A stretch of DNA of 64,000 nucleotides, taken from the NCBI GenBank assembly GCA_034519515.1, contig JAXHOK010000055.1, positions 1 to 64,000 of the forward strand. Direction: 5' to 3'. The notes under the pieces are model-generated. The model did not search any database and was not told where the DNA came from. It worked only from the letters and a program-made list of their open reading frames with translations. The DNA comes from Arcicella sp034519515 (lineage in GTDB: Bacteria > Bacteroidota > Bacteroidia > Cytophagales > Spirosomataceae). The position numbers and the translations under genes were made by a program. Below are positions 20,601-28,792 of this stretch, one piece after another (within the stretch, counting starts at the first letter, position 1; the number at the start of each line of letters is the position of its first letter).

Positions 20601-23600
20601 TGGTACAGTGGTATTGAACGCCGACGGATCTTATACTTACACACCAAACCCAACTTTTGTGGGTACGGATTCATTCAAGTATAAAGTTTGTGATTCAGGT
20701 ACGCCAACACTTTGTGATACGGCAACGGTAGTAATTGAAGTTTTTGACCCAGCTACAACAGGTGGAAATAGACCTCCAATTGCATTGAACGACAACGTAA
20801 CAACGCCAGAAGGAACGCCAATTACGATTCCTGTAAAAGCAAATGATACAGACCCCGATGGAAATACACTAAGTAATCCAACGATTATACCAGGAAGTGG
20901 ACCAACCAAAGGAACAGTAGTGGTAAATCCTGACGGAACAGTTGTTTACACACCAACGCCTGGTGCAACAGGAACTGATTCATTCAAGTATAAAGTGTGT
21001 GATAACGGAATACCATCGAAATGTGATACTGCAACAGTAACGGTTGAACTTTCGCCAATACCAAATGGACCAGTGAATGCTAACATTGCTCCAAATGCGG
21101 TAGATGATAGCAAACAAACACCCAAAGGTTCTCCTGTAAGTGGTTCAGTAGCAACGAATGATTCTGACCCTAATGTTGGACAGGTTTTGACGTTTACTCA
21201 AACTTCAACGCCAACCAATGGAACAGTTACTAATTTCAATCCAACCACGGGAACTTATACCTATACGCCAAACCCAACTTTTGTGGGTGTTGATCAGTTC
21301 ACGTACAAAGTTTGTGATAACGGAACGCCAGTATTGTGTAGTAGTGCAACGGTTTATATAGAAGTAACTAATGTGTTAACTTATCCACCAGTTGTAGTAG
21401 TACCAACGGTAACACCAACAATTCCAGAAGATGGTGGAGTATTGACAGTTTGTATGCCAGTAACGGATGTTGATGCACCTGATACACACACGGCTACGCC
21501 TTGCGGAGCATTGAACGGAACAGTTACAGCGACTATTAACAATGCTACAACGCCACATCAGGTATGTTTCACCTATACACCTGCACTCAATTTCACAGGA
21601 ATTGATTCAGTATGTGTGAAAGTATGTGATAGCTATGGAAATTGTACAACCGTGACAGTCCCTGTGAAAGTTACGCCTGTGCCAGACCCACCAGTGGTTA
21701 CACCAGTGCCAGTTGTTGTGCCAGAAGACGGTACAGTAACCACTTGTATGCCAATTACGGATCCAGATGCTAATGACACACATACCATTTCTTTATGTGC
21801 CGCTCCAAAACATGGTAATGCCTCTGTGGCAGTGAACAATAATACAACGCCACATCAGCTTTGTATTACTTACACACCACTTCCAAATTATTTTGGAAAT
21901 GATACTATCTGTGTGAAGGTTTGTGATGTTAATGGATTATGTACCAACGTATTAGTGCCAGTGGTAGTAACGCCAGTGAATGATCCTCCAATTGCGAAAA
22001 ATGATATTATTGATACGCCAGAGGGTACACCAGTTTCGGGTAATGTATTAACCAATGATACTGACCCAGACGGAAATCCTTTAACGGCATCAGGACCACT
22101 TGCGGGTACTGGTCCAGCCAAAGGTACGGTTGTAATTAATCCAGATGGTACGTTCACTTATACCCCAACTGCGGGTGCAACGGGTACGGATACTTTCAAA
22201 TATCAAGTATGTGATAACGAAACACCTTCATTGTGTGATACGGCAATGGTAACGGTTACTTTAACCAAACCATTGACACCTGGTACTAATTTAGCTCCAA
22301 TTGCTAATCCAGATGTTACAAGTACCTTGAAAGACAAGCCCGTAACAATCAATGTGTTGGCAAATGATGGCGACCCAGAAGGTACTCCATTGAAAAATCC
22401 AACGATTGTAACACCGCCAACCAAGGGTACGGTAGTAGTTAATCCTGATGGAACAATTACTTATACGCCAAATCCTGAAACAACGGGTGATGATACTTTC
22501 ACGTATCAAGTTTGTGATTCGGGAACACCAGTGGCTTGTAGCACAACAACGGTAACGGTTTCAGTAAATGAGCCAAATAATGTGGTGAAAAATGACCCAC
22601 CAGTAGCAACAGATGATGCTAAATTGGTGAATAAAAACTCAACCGTAACATCAACCGTTGCTCCAAACGATTCAGATCCGAATGTAGGACAAACTTTAAC
22701 GTTTGCCAATACTACACTTCCTGCCAATGGAACGTTACAATTCTTCCCGAATGGAACGTTTACTTATATTCCAAATGCGGGGTTTGTGGGTGCAGATTCA
22801 TTTGTTTATAAGGCTTGTGATAACGGTACGCCAAGTTACTGTTCAACAGCGACGGTGTATTTGACAATTGTTGATCCAACAGTACCAGTACCAGCAACTA
22901 CATTACCAGTTGCGTTGGATGATAATTCAACAACGCCAAAAGCAACGCCAGTCATTATTGCAGTTAAAACAAATGACACGTATGTAGGTGGAACGTTAGG
23001 ACTTCCAACGACAATTAGCACACCAGCAAATGGAACAGTAGTAACGAATGCAAACGGAACAATGACTTATACGCCAAATCCTACTTTTGTGGGTATTGAT
23101 TCGTATAAATACAAAGTTTGTGATGCAGTTGTACTTACCAAATGTGATACGGCAGTGGTAACTATCACCGTAAAAGACCCAACACCAGCGGTTGTTAATA
23201 ATCCACCAACACCGATTGATGATGCTAAAATTACGTTGAAAGGAACATCCGTTTCTGGAACAGTAGCTGCCAATGACAGCGACCCAGATGCAGGACAAAT
23301 ATTGTCATTTACCAAATTGACAAATCCAGCCAACGGCACAATCGTGTTCAACGCTGCTACGGGTGCATATACCTATACACCAAACGCTACGTTTGTGGGT
23401 ACGGATATGTTCACTTACAAGGTCTGTGATAATGGTAATCCAGTTTTATGTGCCAATGCAACGGCATACATCACCATATTGGATCAACCTTGTGTAACGT
23501 TTGATTTGAAAGTAATTCTTGAAGGACCTTATAGTTCAGGTACTGGTTTGATGAGTACAGTTTTGAATCAACGTGGATTATTGCCAGGACAAACTCCCGT

Positions 23601-24195
23601 AGGAACGTATGCCACACCAACAGCGGGCGGACAGCCTTACAACGTGTTGCCGTTCAGTTATGCAGGTTCAGAAACAATGACGGCATATCCCGCTACGGTG
23701 GTTGATTGGGTCTTGGTTTCATTGCGTACTGACTCGACAAAAGCAAGCAAAGTATTCAGCGTTGCGGGTTTACTGCACAATGACGGACGTATCACTTTTG
23801 TGAATCCTTGCTTCACTTTACCATCGGGTTCATACTATGTTGTTGTTGAACATCGCAACCACATGGGGGTAATGTCGCACGTGAAAGTGCCTGTTTCTGC
23901 TGCAAAAATCACGTATGATTTCACGGCACAACAGAGCTATCAATTGACAAATCCACCATCATTTGGACAAAGACAAATTGGTACGAAATTTACGATGTAT
24001 GCCGCAGATGGCTCGAAAGCAACGATAAATGATAATTACGACATCAATTTCAAGGATTCTCAATTATGGAAAACCTTGTCAGGCAATTTCGATATTTATT
24101 TATTGAGTGATTTCAACCTTGATGCAGATTCAAACTTCATGGACAACAGCTTGTGGAAAACCAACAGCGGACGTTACTCTGGGGTTTTGCATTAA
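17698..24195 (+). CDS. Large secreted repeat protein: MGDANYRF domain, 17 repeats, dockerin-like C-terminus
   Basis: A 2165-residue protein. Signal peptide 1 to about 25 (TARAQ); MGDANYRF domain about 29-225; seventeen repeats at 226 to about 1930. Eleven repeats are the cadherin-like type found in the giant gene. Six are a second type with (V/M)PEDS or IPEDG, DADAxDTHT-like aspartate runs and CVKVCDxxGLC, at about 19,260-20,460 and 21,380-21,990. The last 234 residues match the end of the giant protein (LLPGQTPVG, VDWVLVSLRTDS, EHRNHMGVMS) and finish with the dockerin-like pair NYDINFKDSQLWK and SDFNLDADSNFMDNSLWK. This gene shows what the lost N-terminus of the giant protein may have been. 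Likely cell-surface adhesin or matrix component. It starts 179 bp after the preceding gene; that gap holds a weak hairpin at about 17,588-17,607. Confidence 0.88.
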   Translation: MKKLLSMLFPAVFLFWGITSTARAQSGVHPVAAGKFDVRFTVKSVDCSVSPKTLTIAVQVRATSIVDTFLMGDANYRFRFKTTQLKLMGTAPTYAPSLVSQENYSAKAPSSDFNYGFQNLNGSGEGPTDGIVSLNTFYSGSNAGAKLVMPVWTTVACIKFTVVSGPSDCFDIVWDDDKTFPVTGMNEVYDLTNSPAFDYKQENVAAGGYFGNVSSCLSNYCSPILAENDINLTTIGTPVSGQVLTNDVGSGLIVTTTPIANPTNGSVVLNANGTYTYTPAAGYSGIDVFKYKVCDNLLPQKCDTATVTITILPAATLPGVNAPPIAQPDVTQTTVGVPVTGNVLANDFDPNPGQVLTVTTTPNVPPTNGTVSILPNGTYTYTPNPGFSGQDTFTYQVCDNGSPVACTTSTVTIDVTVDNAPATVNKKPVAGDDSGTTPKNTALTGVLSGNDTDPNAGQVLAYTTTPISAPTHGTVTITPTGGYTYTPTTGYLGPDVFTYKVCDNGTPVLCDTATVYLTVTGSPNALPVIVPPAVTPTTPEDPTTPLTVCYTYTDADAADTHTPSICGTNNGTTTIASTNPITKTVCLSYTPNPNFSGTDSICVKVCDNAGGCTTTKIPVIVTPVNDPPVVLPKSITMPEDSLAKTICLPIVDVDLPTDTHTAGLCTTPKAGSTATVLVDNITHQVCITYKPAPNFVGQDTICVKICDAAGLCTTVLIPVVVTPVNDPPVVTKTPQVVTEDSGVNPLCLPIADPDNNDTHTVTVCGAAKNGTATPTVNNVTHQVCLNYTPNPNFTGQDSVCVTICDAAGLCVNVTIPITVTPVPDPPVVVIVPIVMPEDSASKTVCMPITDADAGDLHAYTICGAPQNGTAVVAIDNATHTLCITYTPYTNFNGQDSICVKVCDLLGLCTSVTIPITVTPVNDKPMAINDVNVTPKATPVSGNVLTNDKDPDTGQTLTVTTTPVTPPANGTVVLNADGSYTYTPNPTFVGTDSFKYKVCDSGTPTLCDTATVVIEVFDPATTGGNRPPIALNDNVTTPEGTPITIPVKANDTDPDGNTLSNPTIIPGSGPTKGTVVVNPDGTVVYTPTPGATGTDSFKYKVCDNGIPSKCDTATVTVELSPIPNGPVNANIAPNAVDDSKQTPKGSPVSGSVATNDSDPNVGQVLTFTQTSTPTNGTVTNFNPTTGTYTYTPNPTFVGVDQFTYKVCDNGTPVLCSSATVYIEVTNVLTYPPVVVVPTVTPTIPEDGGVLTVCMPVTDVDAPDTHTATPCGALNGTVTATINNATTPHQVCFTYTPALNFTGIDSVCVKVCDSYGNCTTVTVPVKVTPVPDPPVVTPVPVVVPEDGTVTTCMPITDPDANDTHTISLCAAPKHGNASVAVNNNTTPHQLCITYTPLPNYFGNDTICVKVCDVNGLCTNVLVPVVVTPVNDPPIAKNDIIDTPEGTPVSGNVLTNDTDPDGNPLTASGPLAGTGPAKGTVVINPDGTFTYTPTAGATGTDTFKYQVCDNETPSLCDTAMVTVTLTKPLTPGTNLAPIANPDVTSTLKDKPVTINVLANDGDPEGTPLKNPTIVTPPTKGTVVVNPDGTITYTPNPETTGDDTFTYQVCDSGTPVACSTTTVTVSVNEPNNVVKNDPPVATDDAKLVNKNSTVTSTVAPNDSDPNVGQTLTFANTTLPANGTLQFFPNGTFTYIPNAGFVGADSFVYKACDNGTPSYCSTATVYLTIVDPTVPVPATTLPVALDDNSTTPKATPVIIAVKTNDTYVGGTLGLPTTISTPANGTVVTNANGTMTYTPNPTFVGIDSYKYKVCDAVVLTKCDTAVVTITVKDPTPAVVNNPPTPIDDAKITLKGTSVSGTVAANDSDPDAGQILSFTKLTNPANGTIVFNAATGAYTYTPNATFVGTDMFTYKVCDNGNPVLCANATAYITILDQPCVTFDLKVILEGPYSSGTGLMSTVLNQRGLLPGQTPVGTYATPTAGGQPYNVLPFSYAGSETMTAYPATVVDWVLVSLRTDSTKASKVFSVAGLLHNDGRITFVNPCFTLPSGSYYVVVEHRNHMGVMSHVKVPVSAAKITYDFTAQQSYQLTNPPSFGQRQIGTKFTMYAADGSKATINDNYDINFKDSQLWKTLSGNFDIYLLSDFNLDADSNFMDNSLWKTNSGRYSGVLH

Positions 24196-24196
24196 A

Positions 24197-24345
24197 ACGG
24201 AGAACGGGAAAGGGGGGAAACGGGAAAGGGTGAAACGGTACACGGAGAAGGGTGAAAGTTTGGGTCGAAAACCCGTTCCCCATTTTCCGTTCCCCTTTCC
24301 CCGTTTTCCGTTCCCCGTTTCCCCCTTTACCGTTTACCATTTTCA
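24197..24345. repeat. Purine/pyrimidine-skewed inverted repeat, intergenic
   Basis: The left half is G/A-rich (repeated GGGAAA runs); the right half is the C/T-rich complement (repeated TTTCCC and CCGTTCCCC runs), forming a long imperfect palindrome. It contains TACCGTTTACC (24,328-24,338), which recurs in another intergenic inverted repeat at 52,575-52,585. It lies between the 2165-residue paralogue and the gene at 24,427. It is probably a mobile-type or REP-like non-coding element; a terminator role is possible. Confidence 0.5.
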
Positions 24346-24426
24346 AAATTGGCTTGGTATTTGCTACAAAAATACCAACCATGAACTTTGTTCTCGAACC
24401 GCCAAAAGGCACAAAAATTAATGGAC

Positions 24427-25341
24427 ATGAACAAAAAAATTGTTTATATACTTGGGCTTTCGCTCCTCGGCAATTATGCCCTCAAAGCCCAAAATGGCGT
24501 ATTTGATGTAAAAATCACTACCCAAAAATTAGATTGTGCTTCCAAAAAATTATCGGTGGACGTACAAGTAAAAGCCCACGACGAAAAGTCGAAATTCAAT
24601 ATGGGCGATGCCAATTACAGAATGGCATATAATCCCTCAATTATTAGCAATCCAACCCTCGAAAAGCAAGGTTTTTTCTCGTCTCGTGGTGAAGTTTTCG
24701 ACAAAAATTACGGTTCGCACAACCTCACGGGTAGCGTAGCACGAATGAAAGAAGGTATCGTTTCCTTGAACACTTTTTACGGTGGTTCGGGCGAAGGAGC
24801 AACTCAAGTTGGGACGGAATATATGACCGTTTCAACGTTGAGTTTTGACCTTGTTGATTTAAAATCTGTTGTGGAAATAAATTGGCAAGAAGGTGTAGGA
24901 AAAAGTTTTCCAGCCACGGGCATGAATGAAGTTTTGATTTCAAAAAATGCCAACGGAGAAATTGATTTTCAACTATTTAATACCAAAGCAACGGGTAATT
25001 TTGAAGGTTTGAAAATTGATTTAGCCGCTACATGTGCAGCAGTATCTCAGCTTCCAAGCAACGAAACATTCTTTATTCCAGAAGGATTTTCGCCCGATGG
25101 GGATGGGATAAATGACAAATTTGAAATTAAAAACCCCGAAGCTATCAACATGGGAATTACCATTTTTGACCGCTCGGGAAGAGTTATTTTCAAATCTGAT
25201 GATTACAAAAATGAATGGGATGGCAAGCCAAATCAAGATGGTCTTGACAACGGTCGTACCGTAAGTCCAGGAACCTATTATTATGCTGTAAAAAGAGCCG
25301 ATGGAAAAAATTTCAATCGCTTTTTGACGGTGAATTATTAG
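24427..25341 (+). CDS. MGDANYRM-domain protein with T9SS type B sorting domain
   Basis: A 304-residue protein from the ATG at 24,427 (MNKKIVYILG). An in-frame ATG two codons earlier at 24,421 is equally possible; both give a good signal peptide ending KAQ. Residues about 20-205 are the domain shared with its neighbours (MGDANYRM, GIVSLNTFYGGSG, FPATGMNEV). The last 85 residues are a gliding-motility-type C-terminal domain (CHU_C, T9SS type B): FIPEGFSPDGDGINDKF, ITIFDRSGRVIF, EWDGK, PGTYYYAV. Family knowledge says type B tails are exported by T9SS together with PorP/SprF partners, and such a gene lies 2.3 kb downstream. It has no cadherin-like repeats, so it may be the anchored or assembly subunit of the group; that is inference. 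Confidence 0.85.
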   Translation: MNKKIVYILGLSLLGNYALKAQNGVFDVKITTQKLDCASKKLSVDVQVKAHDEKSKFNMGDANYRMAYNPSIISNPTLEKQGFFSSRGEVFDKNYGSHNLTGSVARMKEGIVSLNTFYGGSGEGATQVGTEYMTVSTLSFDLVDLKSVVEINWQEGVGKSFPATGMNEVLISKNANGEIDFQLFNTKATGNFEGLKIDLAATCAAVSQLPSNETFFIPEGFSPDGDGINDKFEIKNPEAINMGITIFDRSGRVIFKSDDYKNEWDGKPNQDGLDNGRTVSPGTYYYAVKRADGKNFNRFLTVNY

Positions 25342-25365
25342 GGAATTGGTGAATTCAAAGAATTG

Positions 25366-25623
25366 AAACCTTTGAGCTTACAACATCCCCCCTGCCCCCT
25401 TCAAAGGGGGAATTTTGCACATCGCATATTTTTGCTAATAACAGGGTTTAGCGTATTCACATTTTATCTGATTTGGTGATGTGTATTATATAAATACTCT
25501 AAAAGACGTTTTCAAAAATTGCAAACACTTGATTATCAGTGAATTATTTTTTTGAAAGAAAAGTCAAGTGGAAAATTCCCCCTTTGAAGGGGGGCAGGGG
25601 GATGCTGTAAGCTCAAAGGTTTT
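25366..25623. repeat. MITE-like element with about 50-bp terminal inverted repeats
   Basis: The 335-bp gap between two paralogues is mostly this element. Its ends, 25,366-25,416 and 25,572-25,623, are inverted copies of each other over about 50 bp with few differences. They contain GAGCTTACA, a C-run with CTGCCCCC, and TTCAAAGGGGGAATTTT. The outer flanks (GGGAATTGGTG at 25,341 and the complement around 25,633) extend the symmetry imperfectly. The 155-bp interior has no coding frame. Size and structure suit a non-autonomous transposable or repeat element; no transposase is in the window. Confidence 0.6.
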
Positions 25624-25676
25624 ATTTTGGGGAATCACCAATCACCAAAAAAATTTCAATTAAATAAAATACAAAC

Positions 25677-27593
25677 ATGAGAAGAGTTTTAGCCGCCACT
25701 TTAACTTGTTTGATGGTATTGCTACTTGCAACGCCCTCTATCGCACAAACTGCCACGCCAAAAGGAAAATTTGACGTTAGAATCAAACTGAAAAATAACG
25801 ACTGTATCGCCAAGAAAATAGTCCTATTAGTACAGGTGAAAGCACACGATGGCAACTCCACTTTTAGGCTGGGTGATGCCAATTTCCGTTTTGATTACGA
25901 CCCTACCGTGGTCATCAATCCCAGAAATATCAGTCAGGAAAATTTTTCTAACGCTGCTCCCGCCAGCGATACTAATTATGGTGCCCAAACTTTAACGGGT
26001 TCACAAGTTAGTGCCGATGGAAAGATGGGTATTGTATCGTTAAACGTCTTATATTCAGGCAGTAACGCAGGAGCAAAATTGGTTGGCACAGACTATATCA
26101 CGGTTGCTTGCATTCAATTTGACATTGTGAAAGGTGACGGTTGTGTCAATTTCAAATGGCATAATAACAACCCCGCAACGGATTTCCCTATCACGGGCAT
26201 GAACGAAATCATCGAAGTTACTGCCGACCCTTACGATTATAATAATCCAGTTGTAGCATCAGGAGACGTTTTTGAAAGTTACAATGTTTGTTTGAATACG
26301 CTTTGTGTGATTCCTACGGAGGCGATTAATGATAATTTGACAACAAATATCAACACTGCCGTTACGGGCAATGCTCTCACCAATGATATTCCAGCAACGG
26401 GTTTGACCGTGAAAACTACTTCATTAGGCACACCCTTGCATGGTAGTATTTCAATGTCTTCAACAGGGGCATTCACTTACACGCCATCTACTGGTTATGT
26501 AGGTAAAGATTCTGTTCAATACGAAGCCTGTAATTCCACAAATATTTGTGATAAAGCCTATATTGTTATTAATGTTACGGGACCTGCACCAGTGGTAAAT
26601 CGTGATGTTTATTCAACTAATATTAATATGGCTGTAACAGGAAATGTCTTGACAAATGATACCCCGAACGGAGGTTTAACGGTAAAAATATCGCCTTTCC
26701 CAACACCTCTTCACGGTAGTTTGACTTTATCAACCAATGGTGCTTTTACTTATACACCCACAACAGGTTATGTAGGCAAAGATTCTATTCAATACGAAGC
26801 CTGCAATACCAATAGTCAGTGCGTTAAGGCCTGGGCAGTTTTCACCATAACGGGAAGTGTTAATCCAAATATAGAAGTTGATTTAGCCTTAATAAAAACG
26901 GTTAATCAGAAAAAAGCAAAGGTAGGTGATTTGATTTCTTATACCATCACCTTAACCAATCAGAGTGGAAACACGGCTACGAGTGTAAGCGTAAAGGACT
27001 TTATGCCAGCAGGAGTTTTGTATAAATCTTACTCAACTTCAACCGGTACTTACGACAACGCAACGGGCATCTGGACTATCGGAAACGTTGCTCCATCTCA
27101 AATCATCAATTTGATGATTACTGTTCAAGCACAAGCCGAAGGTACATTCTTTAACCGTGCCGAGATTTGGACTTGCGACCAAGTGGATTCTGATTCAAAA
27201 CCCGCTAACACACCATTAATTAGTAATCAAACCCTTGCCAAAGGGGCAAGAGTTGCAGCTTCTTTACCAACCAATCCAATTTTGGAAGATGACAACGCAA
27301 CAACTTGTTTTTATGTGCCGATACAAATTTGTTCGGGAAGCGGCGATGAATATGATATTACCGTTCCAGATGGTTATACAGGAATTCAATGGTACAAAGA
27401 CGGAACGCCCATCAATGGTGCAACTGCCACAACTTTGAGAGTAAGCACTATTGGTAGCTATACTTTCACCACTTTGGAAGGAAATTGCCCAGTAGGGGGA
27501 TGTTGCCCAGCAGAGTTTGTTAGCGTAGATTGCTGTAAACCAGCCGTTTGTGTGCCTTATTCGGTTGTAAAAACTAAGAGTATTAAGAAGTAA
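25677..27593 (+). CDS. MGDAN-type secreted protein with two cadherin-like repeats and a DUF11 domain
   Basis: A 638-residue protein. Signal peptide about 1-24 (PSIAQ); shared N-terminal domain about 28-215 (RLGDANFRFDYDP, GIVSLNVLYSGSN, FPITGMNEI); two type-A-like cadherin repeats about 220-400 (TNDIPATG, TNDTPNGG; GKDSVQYEAC, GKDSIQYEAC), both lacking the DxDP motif; a DUF11 domain about 403-500 (DLALIKTVNQKKAKVGD, ITLTNQSG); then a cysteine-rich tail with an Ig-like WYKDGTPINGAT segment. It ends without a T9SS or dockerin-like domain. It is the last of the four paralogues and is followed by a hairpin and the PorP/SprF gene. Probably a surface protein; no enzymatic motif seen. Confidence 0.85.
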   Translation: MRRVLAATLTCLMVLLLATPSIAQTATPKGKFDVRIKLKNNDCIAKKIVLLVQVKAHDGNSTFRLGDANFRFDYDPTVVINPRNISQENFSNAAPASDTNYGAQTLTGSQVSADGKMGIVSLNVLYSGSNAGAKLVGTDYITVACIQFDIVKGDGCVNFKWHNNNPATDFPITGMNEIIEVTADPYDYNNPVVASGDVFESYNVCLNTLCVIPTEAINDNLTTNINTAVTGNALTNDIPATGLTVKTTSLGTPLHGSISMSSTGAFTYTPSTGYVGKDSVQYEACNSTNICDKAYIVINVTGPAPVVNRDVYSTNINMAVTGNVLTNDTPNGGLTVKISPFPTPLHGSLTLSTNGAFTYTPTTGYVGKDSIQYEACNTNSQCVKAWAVFTITGSVNPNIEVDLALIKTVNQKKAKVGDLISYTITLTNQSGNTATSVSVKDFMPAGVLYKSYSTSTGTYDNATGIWTIGNVAPSQIINLMITVQAQAEGTFFNRAEIWTCDQVDSDSKPANTPLISNQTLAKGARVAASLPTNPILEDDNATTCFYVPIQICSGSGDEYDITVPDGYTGIQWYKDGTPINGATATTLRVSTIGSYTFTTLEGNCPVGGCCPAEFVSVDCCKPAVCVPYSVVKTKSIKK

Positions 27594-27616
27594 TTGATTC
27601 TTAATTTATCATATTC

Positions 27617-27649
27617 AAGGAAGCCTTCGCTCAAAGCGAAGACTTCCTT
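27617..27649 (+). terminator. Hairpin after the last MGDAN paralogue
   Basis: Arms 27,617-27,631 and 27,635-27,649 pair over 15 bp with one mismatch around a 3-nt CAA loop. It sits 24 nt after the stop and is followed by ATTATTTT. It probably gives partial termination before the PorP/SprF gene 25 bp further on. Confidence 0.6.
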
Positions 27650-27673
27650 ATTATTTTAACAATACCGCCAAAA

Positions 27674-28645
27674 ATGAAAAAACTATTCTTTACCCTCATT
27701 TCCCTACTCGGATTTCACCAAATCCAAGCCCAACAAGAAGCCATGTATTCGCAATATATGTTTAATCCGATGGCGATAAATCCTGCCCAAACGGGCAAAA
27801 TCACCACGCCCGAAATCAACGTTATTTATCGAAAACAATGGCTCGGAGCAGATTTTGAAGGCGACCCACAGGTGCAATCAGTAATAGGAGTTTTACCGAT
27901 GAAAAACGAAAAAATGAGTCTTGGATTTCAGCTTTTCAACGACATTGCAGGAGTTTTGAAAAGCACAGGCGGAATGTTGAATTATGCCTATAAAGTGCAA
28001 TTAAACAATAATAATACCAGCCTTTCGATGGGCATACAGGCGGGGGCAACCAATTTTAGGGCTTGCCTTACGTGTGTCAATACGAGTGCATCCAACGACC
28101 CAAACTTCTCGCAAAATACTAATAAATTTCTTCCCAATGTGGGAGCAGGAGTGTATTTAAGTAATCAAAGATTCTACTTGGGGCTATCCGTTCCACAATT
28201 TATTCCCAATGATTTGAGTTTGACAGAAACCAGCAATTCAGCCAATCAAAACAAGCAAATCAGATATTATTTTGGAGAAATCGGCTATCGTGCCAGACTC
28301 AATCGACACATCAGCATCGAACCTTCAACTTTGGTAAAAATGATTGAAAACGCCCCTCCTACTTTTGACTTTAATCTTAAATTTGAATTATTAGAAAAAC
28401 TTACTCTCGGCACATCCTATCGAACTAGCAATCAACAGTTTAGAGAGGCTTCTCGGAATGTCCGTTTGGGAGATTTGTTAGTGGGATTCTTGCAAGTACA
28501 AGCGAGTCCCAAAATTCAATTTGGGTACGCCTATAATGCACCCACGGGAATGCAAGGACAAATAGGTTCGCATGAGATTATGTTGAAATACCGTTTCACC
28601 AAAGCCAGTGATGATAGTATCATTATTGATCCACGGAATTTATGA
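27674..28645 (+). CDS. PorP/SprF family type IX secretion-associated outer-membrane protein
   Basis: A 323-residue protein with a signal peptide (about 1-19, IQAQ), then the family hallmark QEAMYSQYMFNPMAINPAQTG and YRKQWLG, followed by alternating beta-strands of an outer-membrane barrel and a final strand HEIMLKYRF. SprF-like proteins are needed in Flavobacterium to export a type B T9SS substrate encoded next door. Here the neighbour with such a tail is the gene at 24,427. Start ATG at 27,674, directly after the terminator hairpin. It closes the surface-protein locus. Family assignment is firm; pairing with a specific substrate is inference from position. Confidence 0.92.
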   Translation: MKKLFFTLISLLGFHQIQAQQEAMYSQYMFNPMAINPAQTGKITTPEINVIYRKQWLGADFEGDPQVQSVIGVLPMKNEKMSLGFQLFNDIAGVLKSTGGMLNYAYKVQLNNNNTSLSMGIQAGATNFRACLTCVNTSASNDPNFSQNTNKFLPNVGAGVYLSNQRFYLGLSVPQFIPNDLSLTETSNSANQNKQIRYYFGEIGYRARLNRHISIEPSTLVKMIENAPPTFDFNLKFELLEKLTLGTSYRTSNQQFREASRNVRLGDLLVGFLQVQASPKIQFGYAYNAPTGMQGQIGSHEIMLKYRFTKASDDSIIIDPRNL

Positions 28646-28792
28646 CAAGATATTATCCCTTAAATTATTAAATAAGATTATCGTTACCGCTTGATAAACA
28701 AACAGTTATAAAAACGAATAGAGGTTTGGTTTAGTAATTTTTTTCAGTTAGGTTGCATTTTATAAAGCCTAATAATCTTAACTCAACCTATC

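Noticed and set aside
467..27593. True cellulosome (cohesin-dockerin enzyme complex)
   Set aside because: No glycoside hydrolase with a dockerin-like tail is in the locus. The one GHL10-like protein (58,338) is a lipoprotein far away without such a tail.
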